Origin: Phyllostachys edulis
Taxonomy: Eukaryota > Streptophyta > Magnoliopsida > Poales > Poaceae
Direction: 5' to 3'
Length of the DNA: 64,000 bases
Assembly (NCBI GenBank): GCA_036346405.1
Contig: CM070562.1
Span: 70,389,482-70,453,481 of the forward strand
Part shown: in pieces, positions 1-10,713 of the stretch
Layout: the number at the start of each line of letters is the position of its first letter
How positions within the stretch are numbered: the first letter of the stretch is position 1
Notes under the pieces: generated by a model
What the model was told of the DNA's origin: nothing
Databases searched by the model: none
What the model saw: only the letters and a program-made list of their open reading frames with translations
Program-made: the position numbers and the translations under genes

Positions 1-294
1 ATGCCTTTGCCCTCCCTCCAAACCACAGTCCATTAGCCACACGCCCACACCAAGCCTCCTCCGCCTTTTCACCGCTCATGGATCGCCAGAATTCGCCACC
101 GCGACATGGCCTGCGCGCCTCCTCTGCCAACTTGGGTGCCAGCAATAGTGAGATAAGATAAGGAAGGATTAATCCGCCCACCCAAGTTCGAGTCTCCCTT
201 CTACCTTAAATTTGAAGTGTAGGAGGAATAAATCTTGTCCCGCCACATTAGAAAGAAAAAAAACAAATAAGGATGGAGTAGAGTTTGTTTCGAG
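1..294. other. Unassigned flank
   Basis: Nearly 300 bases of mixed-composition DNA up to the left LTR of the copia element. I see no conserved protein, RNA gene or terminal repeat. If the nicotinamidase gene is complete, its later exons would have to lie here or beyond the left edge of the window, but I could not recognise one. Confidence 0.4.
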
Positions 295-848
295 GATGGA
301 ATTGAATCTCTCAACTCCTATCTCTCTCTACCTTGTTTGTCTCACACAACACACAAGCACAAAGGAGAAATTTTGGTGACGTGCTGTATCACACAGACTA
401 AACGTCGTTTTCTTTTCCCTTTATTTAGAGAGTCAAGGTGACCCCTCACATTACAAGCAAAATAATAAGCCAATTAAAATGCCCGACATTACTGCCCACT
501 ACCCCCTAAGAAAACTCCACTTAACCCCATGTAACCTCCCTACTAACTATCTTAATTCACTAACGCTCCACTAACTCATGCATACAACTACTAGATAATT
601 ACCCGGCCAAACCACTTGGCCTGCAACACTACCTGACTCAGAGACTAATTCATGCAGTCTGTTGGCTACATTGCTCTCGCATGCAGCACCGCTTCGCGCA
701 GTAACGTCCATCTCGCACAGCACGTTGGCACCTCCCTATGTCCATGCACGCTCTTCCTGCTAAGCCACACTGGCCTACACAAATATACTAACTACATGCA
801 AGACACAAATAAATATGCAGATACAAACTATCAAGATTAGTTCTAACA
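295..848 (-). repeat. 3' LTR of the gag-only copia element
   Basis: This copy closely matches 1784-2337, with scattered substitutions and few length changes. On the minus strand it runs from TGTTAG at 848 to about 295. The exact inner terminus is uncertain by one or two bases because the flank differs from the copy at 1784. Confidence 0.82.
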
Positions 849-1765
849 ATCACCCTCCTAATCTTGATATGCCATTTTCCACGCACTTCAAAGAAGAGCC
901 GGTTAAATAAACTTGTGTAACCTTGAGCTAATAAGGCTTTCTCCTCCTTTTCTTTCTTAGGACATTCCCAAGCAAAATGTCCATATTCTTCGCAGTTATA
1001 GCATTGTACCTTGCTTTTATCTTTGCGCCATTCGCCACGGCCACGACCGCGACCTCGTCCTCGCGACGAGTCATGTTCTCTTGTCATGAGAAGTTGTTCT
1101 TCCGCTTGGGCGTCCCGCCCCTTTAGTAGCTCCTTGTACGCTTTCAGTGACCCAATGGCCTCCTCTATGGCCATATTGTTGATGTCACCAAATAGCATTA
1201 TCGACGAAGCAACATTGATGAACTTGTCGGAGACGGCTCGCAGCAGCTTCTTCATGACGTACTTCTCTTCCATCACGTCTCCAAGCTCACGAATGTGCCC
1301 AACGAGTGTTGTGAACTTTGCCGCGAAATCATCCACGGACTCTGCATCACTCATCTTAAGGTTATCAAAATCCGAGCACAAGGACTGGATCTTTGTCTCC
1401 CGAACACGCTCGACGCCCACATGCATGGAGCATAGTGTTGTCCATACATCAGACGCGGTCTCCTTCTCCGCAACTCGCAACAACGTCTCGTCGTCGATCG
1501 ACTAGGAGATGATTGCCAAGGCCAGCTGGTCCTTGCTCTCATCGACGTCCTCGGACGAGCTCTCGCGAACAACAGCACCCCATGTGCCATTGGCTCGCAG
1601 GAGGTACTTCATCCTCATCGCCCACGCCGCGTAGTTCGTCCTGGTCAGCATTGGGTACGGGAGCCTCCCCGCCATCGTCGTCGCCGTCGTCGAGTTGCCC
1701 AAACCACTACGCACAATGGTTCCGCTTGGCGAGGCGTCATCGCTCGGCATCGTCTTCGTCATCAC
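788..1765 (-). pseudogene. Copia gag polyprotein, interrupted by one stop
   Basis: One minus-strand frame runs from the ATG at 1765 to the stop at 788-790, broken by a single in-frame TAG at 1502-1504. The frame is the same on both sides of the stop. The N-terminal part has the LTYTNYAAWAMRM-like region typical of copia gag, and the middle part matches the UBN2 gag family (HVGVERVRETKIQSL, EEAIGSLKAYKE). An arginine-glycine run is followed by one CCHC zinc knuckle, CYNCEEYGHFAWEC. Gag packages the element RNA in cytoplasmic particles. The last codons read through the polypurine tract into the LTR, so there was never room for pol in this copy. Restored function cannot be assumed. Confidence 0.8.
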
Positions 1766-1783
1766 CTTGCTCTGATACCAATT

Positions 1784-2337
1784 GATGGAATTGAATCTCT
1801 CAACTCCTATCTCTCTCTAGCTTGGTTGTCTCACACAACACACAAGCACAAAGGAGAAATTTTGGTGACGTGCTGTATCACACAGACTAAACGTCATTTT
1901 CTTTTCCCTTTATTTATAGAGTCAAGATGACCCCTCACATTACAAGCAAAATAATAAGCCAATTAAAATGCCCAACATTACTGCCCACTACCCCCTAAGA
2001 AATGCTCCACTTAACCCTACGTAACATCCCCACTAACTATCTTAATTCACTAACGCTCCACTAACTCATGCATACAACTACTAGATAATTACCCGGCCAA
2101 ATTACTTAGCCTGCAACACCACCGACTCAGAGACTAATTCATGCAGTCTGTTGGCTCCATTGCTCTCGCATGCAGCACCGCTTCGCGCGGTAACATCCGT
2201 CTCGCACGGCACGTTAGCACCTCCCTATGTCCATGCACGTTCTTCCTGCTAAGCCACACCGGCCTACACAAATATACTAACTACATGCAAGACACAAATA
2301 AACATGCAGATACAAACTATCAAGATTAGTCCTAACA
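1784..2337 (-). repeat. 5' LTR of the gag-only copia element
   Basis: This is the partner of 295-848. It is bordered on its inner side by the initiator tRNA-Met primer-binding site at 1765-1780, which identifies it as the 5' LTR for minus-strand transcription. Confidence 0.82.
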
Positions 2338-2920
2338 GGATCAACATGTAGTTTCATATGAGTTTAACTTCGGGACAAATATCGTATGAAAACCGGCTAA
2401 TTCAACCCCCTCTTAGTCGCCACCACGGCTTCCCCCGTCTCGTTCTTCTTACTCTCATTTCCCAAATCACTCTCTTCCTAGTCTCTAATCCGGTCGTTCT
2501 TGCTAAAGTTGTTGTTCCTGTTCGTCATCTCCAGCGACGGGGCATAGCAAGATATCCAAGCACTGACTGGCATTAGTAACAGAAGAATTAAGAATTCTTA
2601 CGTTGAGCAAACAAAAAACAAATGGAAAGTAAAATATAGGAACAGAACAAGAGAGATACAGCGGCACATCCGAGGAGGAGGGTATTCCAATGGCTCGTTC
2701 ACTTGTGTCCCTATCCTAAAAGGGAGAGAGAAAATCACTACACAGTGGACGCTTAATTTCTTACCATGTGACTGAACGATTCTAAGATCAACGACCGAAG
2801 CCGAGAGACCCCTCCGAACCAACGTTTTCCCCCCTACCCACGCGAGCTTCGCCAATCAAGGAAGCAAGGGAAAGCCCACGAGAACCCCGAAGTAGGGAGC
2901 GGGAGGAAGGGGAGGCTCAC
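2338..2920. other. Unassigned stretch between copia element and nicotinamidase exon
   Basis: No recognised protein, repeat or RNA gene. If the nicotinamidase is or was a working gene, this would be the start of its first intron, because the splice donor at 2919-2920 points into it. I found no second exon here. Confidence 0.4.
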
Positions 2921-3121
2921 GAGGTTCCCGGCGCCGACGGTGCAGAAGCCGTTGCAGAGGTCGACGAGGACGAGCCCCACGGCGGCGGTGGCGCGCGCCG
3001 GGAGGAGCAGCTCGCCGTCGGACTGGAAGGGCATCTGCGACCGGAGCAAGCCCACCGCGGCTTCGTCCCCGGCCCTGGCCCCGGACGTGGGGTTGCTGCT
3101 GCCCTTAGCCTCCGACCCCAT
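2921..3121 (-). CDS. Nicotinamidase (isochorismatase family), exon 1 only
   Basis: The ATG at 3121-3119 opens a 67-codon exon that ends at 2921 in front of a GTGAGC donor. Residues 48-67 (VGLVLVDLCNGFCTVGAGNL) are the first strand and loop of plant nicotinamidases, which cut nicotinamide to nicotinate and ammonia in the NAD salvage pathway. Asp54 is in the position of the catalytic Asp of the Asp-Lys-Cys triad. The Lys and Cys exons are not visible downstream: within about 580 bp the sequence runs into the copia element, and nothing I could read to position 1 matches exon 2. The gene is therefore either cut off at the left edge with the copia element inside an intron, or it is a stranded exon. 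Upstream GC-rich sequence fits a 5' UTR. Confidence 0.75.
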
Positions 3122-3373
3122 TGGCGTGCTCCGCCTCCGCGTGGTCTGTTGACCTGTCCGGTTCGGTTCGGTGTGGGGCGGGGCAGCGGGACTTTTGACC
3201 ACAGAGAACGTTTTAAAGAAAAGAAAAAGATGGTGTAGTGTCGCTGCACATTGTATCACTCACGTGATCACGTCTATGTAGTGGTCCCATAATTTAATTT
3301 AATTTAGTAGAATTAGACAGGATTATTCTTACCCCTTTTTTCTTGTAGCTTCTTATATCATTGGAAAAATTGT
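3122..3373. other. Upstream region of the nicotinamidase exon
   Basis: GC-rich next to the exon, then AT-rich. This is the expected place for the nicotinamidase 5' UTR and promoter, but I see no clear TATA box or other decisive motif. Confidence 0.35.
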
Positions 3374-3961
3374 TTGATGGCACCGAAAAATCACGACTTT
3401 AATTTTAGAGAGCAACTAGCGCTCAGGCGTCGTACGCTTACGACTCCTTCCCGCAACATGTTCGACACACATATGAGACAAAAAAAAATCGGCATATGCA
3501 ACAAAATACTTAGATATCGAAAAATGGAGAGGGGATTCATATTTTTGTCAAAATTCACTTAAAAATTAAAAGATCTTGTTAGCGTGCATAGATATACTTG
3601 AAAAATTAGCACACAAGTTTGGAAAAATATTAATCGATGATGCTATAGCCTTTGCAACATTGTGAAAACACATATGCAACAATTTGGGGGGAGGGGACAC
3701 TTGCAACAAATTATTAGAACCCTCGCAACAAATTTTCAAGTATCAGACGTCTCAAGTGGCCCAACATTTGAGGCTAACATATGAAACATTGTGATTTTGT
3801 GTGTGCAACAACCAGCAGAACAATTGCAACATTAAAAAATTCTGGAAAAACTTGTTTCAATAATTTGTTACTGCAACATTGAAAAATACAGTCCCCAACA
3901 TCTCAAATCACCTGTTGCAACAAAAAAAAACATATAACAACAACAAACACCTAACTCACCT
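3374..3961. repeat. AT-rich repeat-like DNA with many GCAACA words
   Basis: The left end (about 3376-3410, CACCGAAAAATCACGACTTT) resembles the sequence at about 10715-10745 in inverted orientation, so it belongs to a dispersed repeat. The remainder carries about ten scattered GCAACA or GCAACATT words. Family unknown. Confidence 0.4.
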
Positions 3962-4944
3962 CAGCGGCGGCCAGGAGTGTTCTCGGACTTAGGCTCGGAC
4001 AACATGGCGATCATGACGGAGGAGGTGGTGAACCTGAGGAGATGATCGAGTGCGGGGTGACTGGAGGCGACTAGGCGTGGGGAATACAAACACGAGCTAT
4101 CACTTACCGGTGGTGGAGTGGAGCTCAGGGATGGTGCAACGAGGTGATGCCGCGGTGGTCTGGGAGCGGGAGGGCATGGGTAGCGGTGGCGGCGGAGGGG
4201 GCTTTGGGAGAGCTTGCAGGGGCGCAGGTCCAGTAGCCCCGCCGCCAGTGGCAACTCCGCCATGGCTTGCCTTACTTGCTCAATTGGCAACTGGAAATGG
4301 TCGTGGTGATCACCGGAGATCAAGTCCAGTGGTGCCGAAGCTCGATTGGCCATGGTGCCGCTCGTGAAGGTCGTAGCCGGCCACGGCGAGGCCAAGGAGG
4401 TGGAGAATGGAGATTGTAAAGCCCGAGGAGGTAGAGGCTCACCACCACACATGGTCTGTGGTGCGATGCTCCCCCCACCGTTGAGTATACGTCATCGGGG
4501 AGTCTTGATGTGCTACCGCCGAACTTAGGGAAGAAGCATGGGAGAGGGTGTGGAGCATGGAGGATGGAGGCAGGGGTGAACAGGCTGCATTCCTTCGTAG
4601 CTCGAGCCTCCGTTTCTAGCTCTTTAGATGGCTCATGGTTGGGCCTCCAAAATCCTGCGTTTCTTGGCCGGCCCACCCAGCCCAACCGAGACTCCCCAAG
4701 TCCCCATTTACTCTCAATCTCTCTCGTCGATTCGCCCAATTCGTCCAATCCCCAATTCCCCGCTCTCTCTCTCACGGTCTCGCCCAACCCTAGCCCTATG
4801 CGGTGGCGGTGGAATAGAGGCGGCAAGGCAGGGTGAGGCGATGAGCCTTGCGCAGGAGTGCCGCGTGGGGCGGACGAGCGCTGGCATGGCGAGTGGATTG
4901 GGGATGGAGCGCGGCGAGGCCTCGGCGACGGAGGCAAGGCGGAG
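3962..4944. other. GC-rich unassigned block left of the solo LTR
   Basis: About 1 kb of GC-rich DNA with overlapping open frames on both strands and no conserved domain. On the minus strand a CTGAG/GTGAGT splice-donor-like site lies at about 3957-3962, next to the AT-rich block. That arrangement could be an exon and intron of a captured or decayed gene, but I do not recognise a product. Confidence 0.3.
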
Positions 4945-7900
4945 TGTAACATCCCAAACAATTGTTCGTGTTTCAAATGTATAAAAATGAGGAGAATTTA
5001 AAACTTTTGATGCCTCATGTTGTCATTCGAATTTTCTGGAAATTCTTTCAAAAGGATTTGTTAACTTCAAAGACCTAATGCTTCAATTGACTAGAAGCAT
5101 AACTCTTTAAAAACTTCTAAAGCAAATCTTGTGATCATCCTCTAGAATTATTTTTCCTAGCTTCTGGATCACCTTAGTGACTCTCCTGAAAATTTTCATA
5201 ATTTTTAGATTTTATGTGCTATTTTATAAGGGCTAGTCAAACCTGTTAGTTCCCTGGTCAAAACCTTAAGACTGTACCTTAGAATTTTTCTGTAGAAAAA
5301 TGTTTTGCATGAAAAACTCTGGAAAAATTCCTCGAGGTTATACTTAGAGTCAATAACATCCCATAAAAATTTTGGGAATTTTGGCATTAAGAAGCTACCT
5401 CTAAAAATCCCTAGAACTCTCAGCTTATTTTCTAATTCTCAGACCTAGCTATTGTTTGGACTCGGTTGGACCGACTGAACTCGATCCAACCCAACCATCT
5501 GAACTCGATCCGACCCAACCGACTAGCAACCGACCCAGCCACCTGTGTTTCCCGGTTCGACCCAACCCTCTAACCAAACCGACCCAGCCCTTTTCTCTCT
5601 GTGACGCTGGTAGCCGGCCTCGCCACACAGGCTTTCTTCTCCACGTCGTGGCCGCTCCTGTGCCACCTCACTGAGCGTGCACGCTGTGGCAGCTCCACTC
5701 GCCCTCGCTGTGCCAGCTCACCCCTCGTCCCCAGTTTCGTTGGTGCGCCCCTGGTTTTGTCTCGCCTCTCGGCCGCATCGCCGTGCGCATTAACCGCCCG
5801 GTCATGTCCTCCATCCACCATCAATGCCATGCACGAGCGTCACCTTCAACGCCCATGTCGGCTCCTCATCGTGGCATCTTTGCCTCCGGCCTATTTAAGC
5901 CCCCTAGAGCTTCCTTCCTCACCATTTGCCTCCCTAAACACTCCCCAACTGATGGCACATCTATTTGTCTGTCGTGCGCACGCTTAATTGCATCATCTGG
6001 GTGAGCTCCTATCACCTATTTGTCTCTCGTGTGCACGCTTAATTGCTTGAAAATCCATCGCTCCACGTTTTTGCTTATTGGCCAAAGCTCTCCTCCACCT
6101 TTCCTCGCCGCGCCGCCGCTGTGGTCCACCACCGGCGATATCCCGGCCACCACTAGGTGCGCCTGGTCACCAGGATTCCGTTTTGGTCACCCACACGCAC
6201 CGCCATGACCAGATTCGTCAGCGATTAGCCGGAGAATAAATCGGTCAGGAGCACCTCTACTTGTCGGAATGACCGACCGCACTGTAGCGGGTCATTAAAC
6301 GTGAATCTCGATCGTTAGGGGCTAAAGTAATGATTAGAGAGTTAATTCTAGTGAGTTAATGTCGTTTGTTAGGCTGGCAAGTGGGCCCATGCATAGAAAT
6401 TCTAGAGCTTTAACGACGTGATTTTTCTTTGGAGTCACCGATGGCTGGGCCCCACTACAGTGGCTGTACAGTAGTTCTGGCCCATGGACCAAATCACTGT
6501 GTTGTGGACTTTAGTCCACACACTATGCCCATGGACCATCTCTATGACAGGTGGTCCCCACCTGTTAGTACGAGTTATTCCGGGAATTAAATAAAAAAAG
6601 AAAACACTATTCCTTGGACCCCACACGTCATTGACTTCGGCTAGCTCAACCCCGGTATCAAAAGTATTTAACGCTTTTTAGGATTTCCGAATTGAATTAA
6701 CTTTGCACTGTTAATTCAATTAACTTCAAAATTTCATATCTATTTCATTTTAACTCCAAATTAAATGAAACCAATTTTATTAGTTTCCATTTTTTTTTAC
6801 TTTAACATGAAATAGGTTTTAAACTTGTCACTACCACAGAAAATGTTTGTGTTAGAATTAATTTTCCAATTAGGATTATTTTGTTACACTAAAAATTCTT
6901 TTAACTTGGAAAATTCCTAGAAAATTCTTCTTAACTCCAAATAAAATGATTTTTGTTTCTAAATTTTTCTAAAATCATATTCTACCTACTGTGTGAGTTT
7001 GATGCTTGTTGGATGAAATTGAATATTTGGTTTATTCAATGTTATTCGTTCTTATTGGCTCTTCTCGATTCTTTCGATAGGTTTCGACAATACTGTTGAA
7101 TACGAGAGTGATCCTCAGCAGCAAGTGGTATATCTCCAGCAAGGCAAGCAGTTTTCCTTTGATGCACGTTGATCCCATTATTTGCGCATGCTAATATTTT
7201 AATTTCAATTGTATGTATGCATGCTATGTTGATAAGTTATTTATTAGTTAGCGATGGTATACCTGATTAGTTAAATGAACTGTAGGTAAAACATCCATCC
7301 TTTACTACTGAGTCTAGGTTTATATCTGTTGTGATTTAGAGCTCGCTGGATGGGCTCTAATCACTTTATATCTAGTATATGAGTTTTTGTCGCTTAGCCA
7401 TGCTTAGAACGGTAGTTTGGGGATCATCGCTTCGACGATAGTCATTACAACATCACTTTAAATATTTGAGTTAGGGTACTCATGTATGTATCATATTTGG
7501 AAAAACTAGAAATGAAAATAAAATGTTTAGACTTGGGCACATTGGCTGAATGATGTGCTGTTGGGTGTGTGCTTGGTGCCTGAGTCAACAAGGACCGAAC
7601 ATCTTGTCCCACTGAATCGAGCATTATTGCGTGCATCCATATGAGGGTCATATGGGTCCCCTCTTGACTTAGTACTTTGGCGTGTATTAGCTCCGAGTCG
7701 CATGAGGTGGGTGTGTGTTGTGTTAAAAAGAGAAATGTGTCTATATATGTTAGGTGTGCGGGAGTAGAATCCTGTCTAGGTTCTTCACACCGAAGGGCAT
7801 TGTAGTTGTCCGACGTTTTACCCCTATAGGATAGTTGACTTTCGGCTTTACAATGACTCTGACACAACGTATGGGTAACCATACGGGCGGCTCATAGTTA

Positions 7901-8795
7901 ATACACAATATTGGAAAACATCTCGTAGGACTTAGCTCTGCCGGCATATCTTTGGAAGTGTGCTTCATCGCGTGGCAAAAGGAGTGGCCTGACATGTGGG
8001 TAAAGTTGTACACCCCTGCAGGGTTTAATCTATTCGAATAGCCAAGTCCTTGGTTATGGACACGCTTGGGGAGGTCTTTCAAGAGTTAGACTATAACATT
8101 TTGATAAAACTTGAAAATGGGTGGTACGAATGGGAAATTCGTGCTATTGTTGTGGTGACTGTGGGAAGTTACCTCTAGGATGTTGATTATGTCTATAATT
8201 ATTGCCTCACTGTTATTTGATCAATTAAAAATTGTTTTGATAAATTTCTTTCAATCTATTATATTATTGCAAAGAAAATGTTGCTTTACGCTGAAAATGA
8301 ACCCTATGGCCGTTTCCATTGAATTAAGCTTGCATGTAGCTATGTATAGGTTTGTTAATCGTAAGTCTTGCGAGTACGTTTTTTTTACTCAACTGCATTG
8401 TCTATTTGCTGCAAAAAAGGTTGATCCCCTAAGGGGTTGACGTTTGTGAGGCTGACTTCACTCTTGACGACCAGCTTGGTCGTTTTCAGTCGGTTGCCTT
8501 GTGGGTGAGGGCAAACCGGTTGTCTTTTATTTTTAGCCATTTTATAGCAAGTGTTTCCGCTGCAGACTTAACTCTTTTGTATGGAATATTAATGTGTGTT
8601 TGGATATGTTGTAAAGTATGAAAACTTCGGTAATGTAATAACTTTTGTATGGAGTTGATGCTTAATTTTTGTGAGGTGTGTCTGTACTGCAGTTCTGGGA
8701 AGTACATATACACCGAGAGCGGGAAAATTTGATTTGTGATGTTAGGATCAATGGAAAGGTTATGCATTACAAATTAAATCGCCCGGCGGCTCTCA
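4945..8795 (+). repeat. Solo LTR, Ty3/gypsy type (family A)
   Basis: It starts TGTAACATCCC and ends GGCTCTCA. It is colinear with 44148-48626 through its leader, central AT-rich part and end. There is no internal domain, primer site or polypurine tract, so it is a lone LTR of about 3.85 kb. A TATA-like CTATTTAAG lies near 5888, with a GGTGAGC donor-like site about 110 bp downstream near 6000. The flanks CGGAG and TAAGG do not match, unlike every other complete element here, so the ends may come from recombination between two elements or a terminal deletion. Confidence 0.75.
7081..7143 (+). other. Conserved 63-nt mini-exon-like module in LTR family A
   Basis: It is preceded by GATAG and followed by GCAAGC, so AG is before it and a GC-type donor after it. 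Read as 2+60+1 nt it encodes FDNTVEYESDPQQQVVYLQQ, an acidic, glutamine-rich peptide. The same length, phase and borders occur at 46881-46943 and in other LTR families here. No function is known to me. Confidence 0.5.
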
Positions 8796-9555
8796 TAAGG
8801 TGCCAGGCGGGTTGCACCGCGCCAAATGCATGCGAGTGGTACTGCACATGACTCATGGTTGGGTGGGCGTGTGTGCCAGAGAACCTGGCCAGTCTTGCTT
8901 GGCAAGGGTGAGCAACGGCTGACGGAGCGTGGGCGACTCTGCTCCCAGGCACTGGGTGACGCTGCTCCCTAGTGCAAAGCGGTCTTCTTGCTTGCTCCCG
9001 GCGGCTAGTGCTAAGCGCGACCGTGATCGGCCTACCGAGCTCTGCTCTTGGGTGGTGTCAAAGAACCAAAGACAACAAGCAGTGTGTTTCCTTCCTTTGA
9101 TTTGTTCTTTTAGGATTTATACTAAATAATCATCCTAAATCATGATCACAATTTCATAAGAACCATGAAAAGATGTACATGGAGACATGGAGTGATACGA
9201 ACGCTTAGTGCGTCTAGGTTGTTCACGCATTCCAAAATTATTCATTTTGTTAGTTTATTGAGCACTTGTTCTCTAAAATAGAGTTTAGTTGAACAAAAGC
9301 TCAATGCAATGCGTCAAGCCATCGAGCGAGGACCGAGTGACAAAACCCTTGCGGTGCGCGGTGAGAAAGCGACACCATCATATCTAAGGTTTAATCCTAG
9401 GTCCACCACTGAATGGAGGTGATGGTTGGAGAGGGGAATCAAGGTGCTGGTTGGAGACGAGAGTGGAGTTGATTAAATCAAGTTGAGTAGATAAAGACAA
9501 ACCACCTAGCGTCCGGAGCTAGCGATTCAATCGGATGTCAGGTCCAGCATTCTCC
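8796..9555. other. Unassigned stretch
   Basis: The first 300 bp are GC-rich and the rest is AT-rich. I found no conserved domain, repeat termini or RNA gene. Confidence 0.35.
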
Positions 9556-10222
9556 TTAATTTTATAGCACTGAAAAGGAGTACACTTTAATACCACCAAA
9601 AAAAATTATGTTGTTCAGCTATATGTCATTCCGTCCACTTCCACCATTAGCACTTAGCGCCGTCAAATTTGACCATTTTGCCCTCCAGCTAGCTCAATTC
9701 TCTCCGCCGCCGCCTCAAACCATTCCCATCTCTTTCTTTTCTCGACCAAACAACTGCTGCCTCATACCCTTCCGTTCTCCTCCTGCCGGCTCCTCCGCCT
9801 CTCCACCGAATAGGAGGACGACGATAGTGCTCGGCCGGCGTGGAGAAGATGTCGCCGGCTTTGGTGAAGACGATGACTGCCGCCGGCCGTCACCCTTCCT
9901 CCGCCCCTCCCACTCCTCTCACCCCAGGAGCGCTGCAGCTGCGTTGGATGGCGGCCATGGCTTACTGGCAGCGTCGCTTCGGCTCAAGGGATGGCGGCGG
10001 AATTCGTCGTCGAGCGCGCCAGGGACCAGGAGCGGAGTCAGGTCTATTTGCTCAAACTGTTAGGGTAATTCAGTCATTTCACATAATGAGTTTTGCCGGA
10101 AAAAATGTGATAAAGAGAAAAAAAAGGCTGACGGAAGTGGACAAAATGGCAAATAAGTGAATGCTGTGATACTTGGATGGTATTAAAGTATACCGGTAAG
10201 TTTTAGTGGTATAAAACTAAAA
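9556..10222. mobile_element. Small MULE-like element with long inverted ends
   Basis: The left end (about 9556-9645) and right end (about 10130-10219) are inverted copies over about 90 bp; GGTATTAAAGT and GGAAGTGGAC occur in both, in opposite orientation. The interior is GC-rich with no transposase, typical of a non-autonomous Mutator-like element that picked up host DNA. The right terminus was the target of the element at 10223-10713. I could not fix a target duplication for this outer element. Confidence 0.55.
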
Positions 10223-10713
10223 GAGTAAATTTTATTTTGAGCCATGTAATTTTACCATGGTTATATTTTGCACCACCTCTTCTTACCATATGTTGCATTT
10301 TGCATCAGGGTAAGAATTTGGTCGTTTACTTTGGTGCTCGCCGACAGTGAATTGCGGCATGGGAGGCAGCAGCGTGGCACGAGAAGGAGAAAGTGGAGAT
10401 AGATAGAACTAGGAAATGGTTCGAAAGCGGAGAAGAATAGCAGGAGCATTGGTGGCGACGGCCATAACAACGCCGACGACAACAAAACGACTCTCTCTCT
10501 CTATATTTTTCGGGTTATCGCTACCTCGTGACCGTACATCGCTACCAGCAAGCTTCTTGCACGTCTCCTATGCTCTTCTTTCGCTGACAAGACGTTCCTC
10601 TAGTGCAAAGTGAAACAAAAAGTAAGAAGACAGGGTGCAAAGTGAAATTTTTTGCTAAAAATGGTGCAAAGTGAAACATAGTAATATTACAAGATCCAAA
10701 GTGAAATTTAATC
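10223..10713. mobile_element. 491-bp non-autonomous MULE with 9-bp TSD
   Basis: The ends are imperfect inverted repeats of 60 bp or more: GAGTAAATTTTATTTTG on the left against GATTAAATTTCACTTTG read from the right. The element is flanked by the 9-bp direct repeat AAACTAAAA at 10214-10222 and 10714-10722, the size made by Mutator transposases. It has no coding region of its own. It lies in the right end of another MULE-like element. Confidence 0.82.

Larger units (their letters stand above)
295..2337 (-). mobile_element. Gag-only Ty1/copia LTR retrotransposon
   Basis: Two direct repeats of about 554 bp (295-848 and 1784-2337) flank a 0.93 kb interior read on the minus strand. In that orientation the LTR starts TGTTAG. 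It is followed by a primer-binding site matching initiator tRNA-Met (TGGTATCAGAGC, within 1765-1780). A polypurine tract (AGGAGGGTGAT) lies just before the 3' LTR at about 849-860. The interior holds only a gag reading frame; protease, integrase, reverse transcriptase and RNase H are absent, so the element must have depended on enzymes from another copy. I could not find a clean 5-bp target duplication: the flanks read GAGGA on the left and GGATC on the right. Confidence 0.85.

Noticed and set aside
652..840. 62-codon plus-strand frame repeated at 2141-2329
   Set aside because: It is present twice only because both LTRs of the copia element contain it; it is antisense to the element and has no domain.
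3961..4976. Overlapping Pro- and Ser-rich frames on both strands left of the solo LTR
   Set aside because: No conserved domain, and frames of similar length occur on both strands as expected from high GC. Kept only as an unassigned block.
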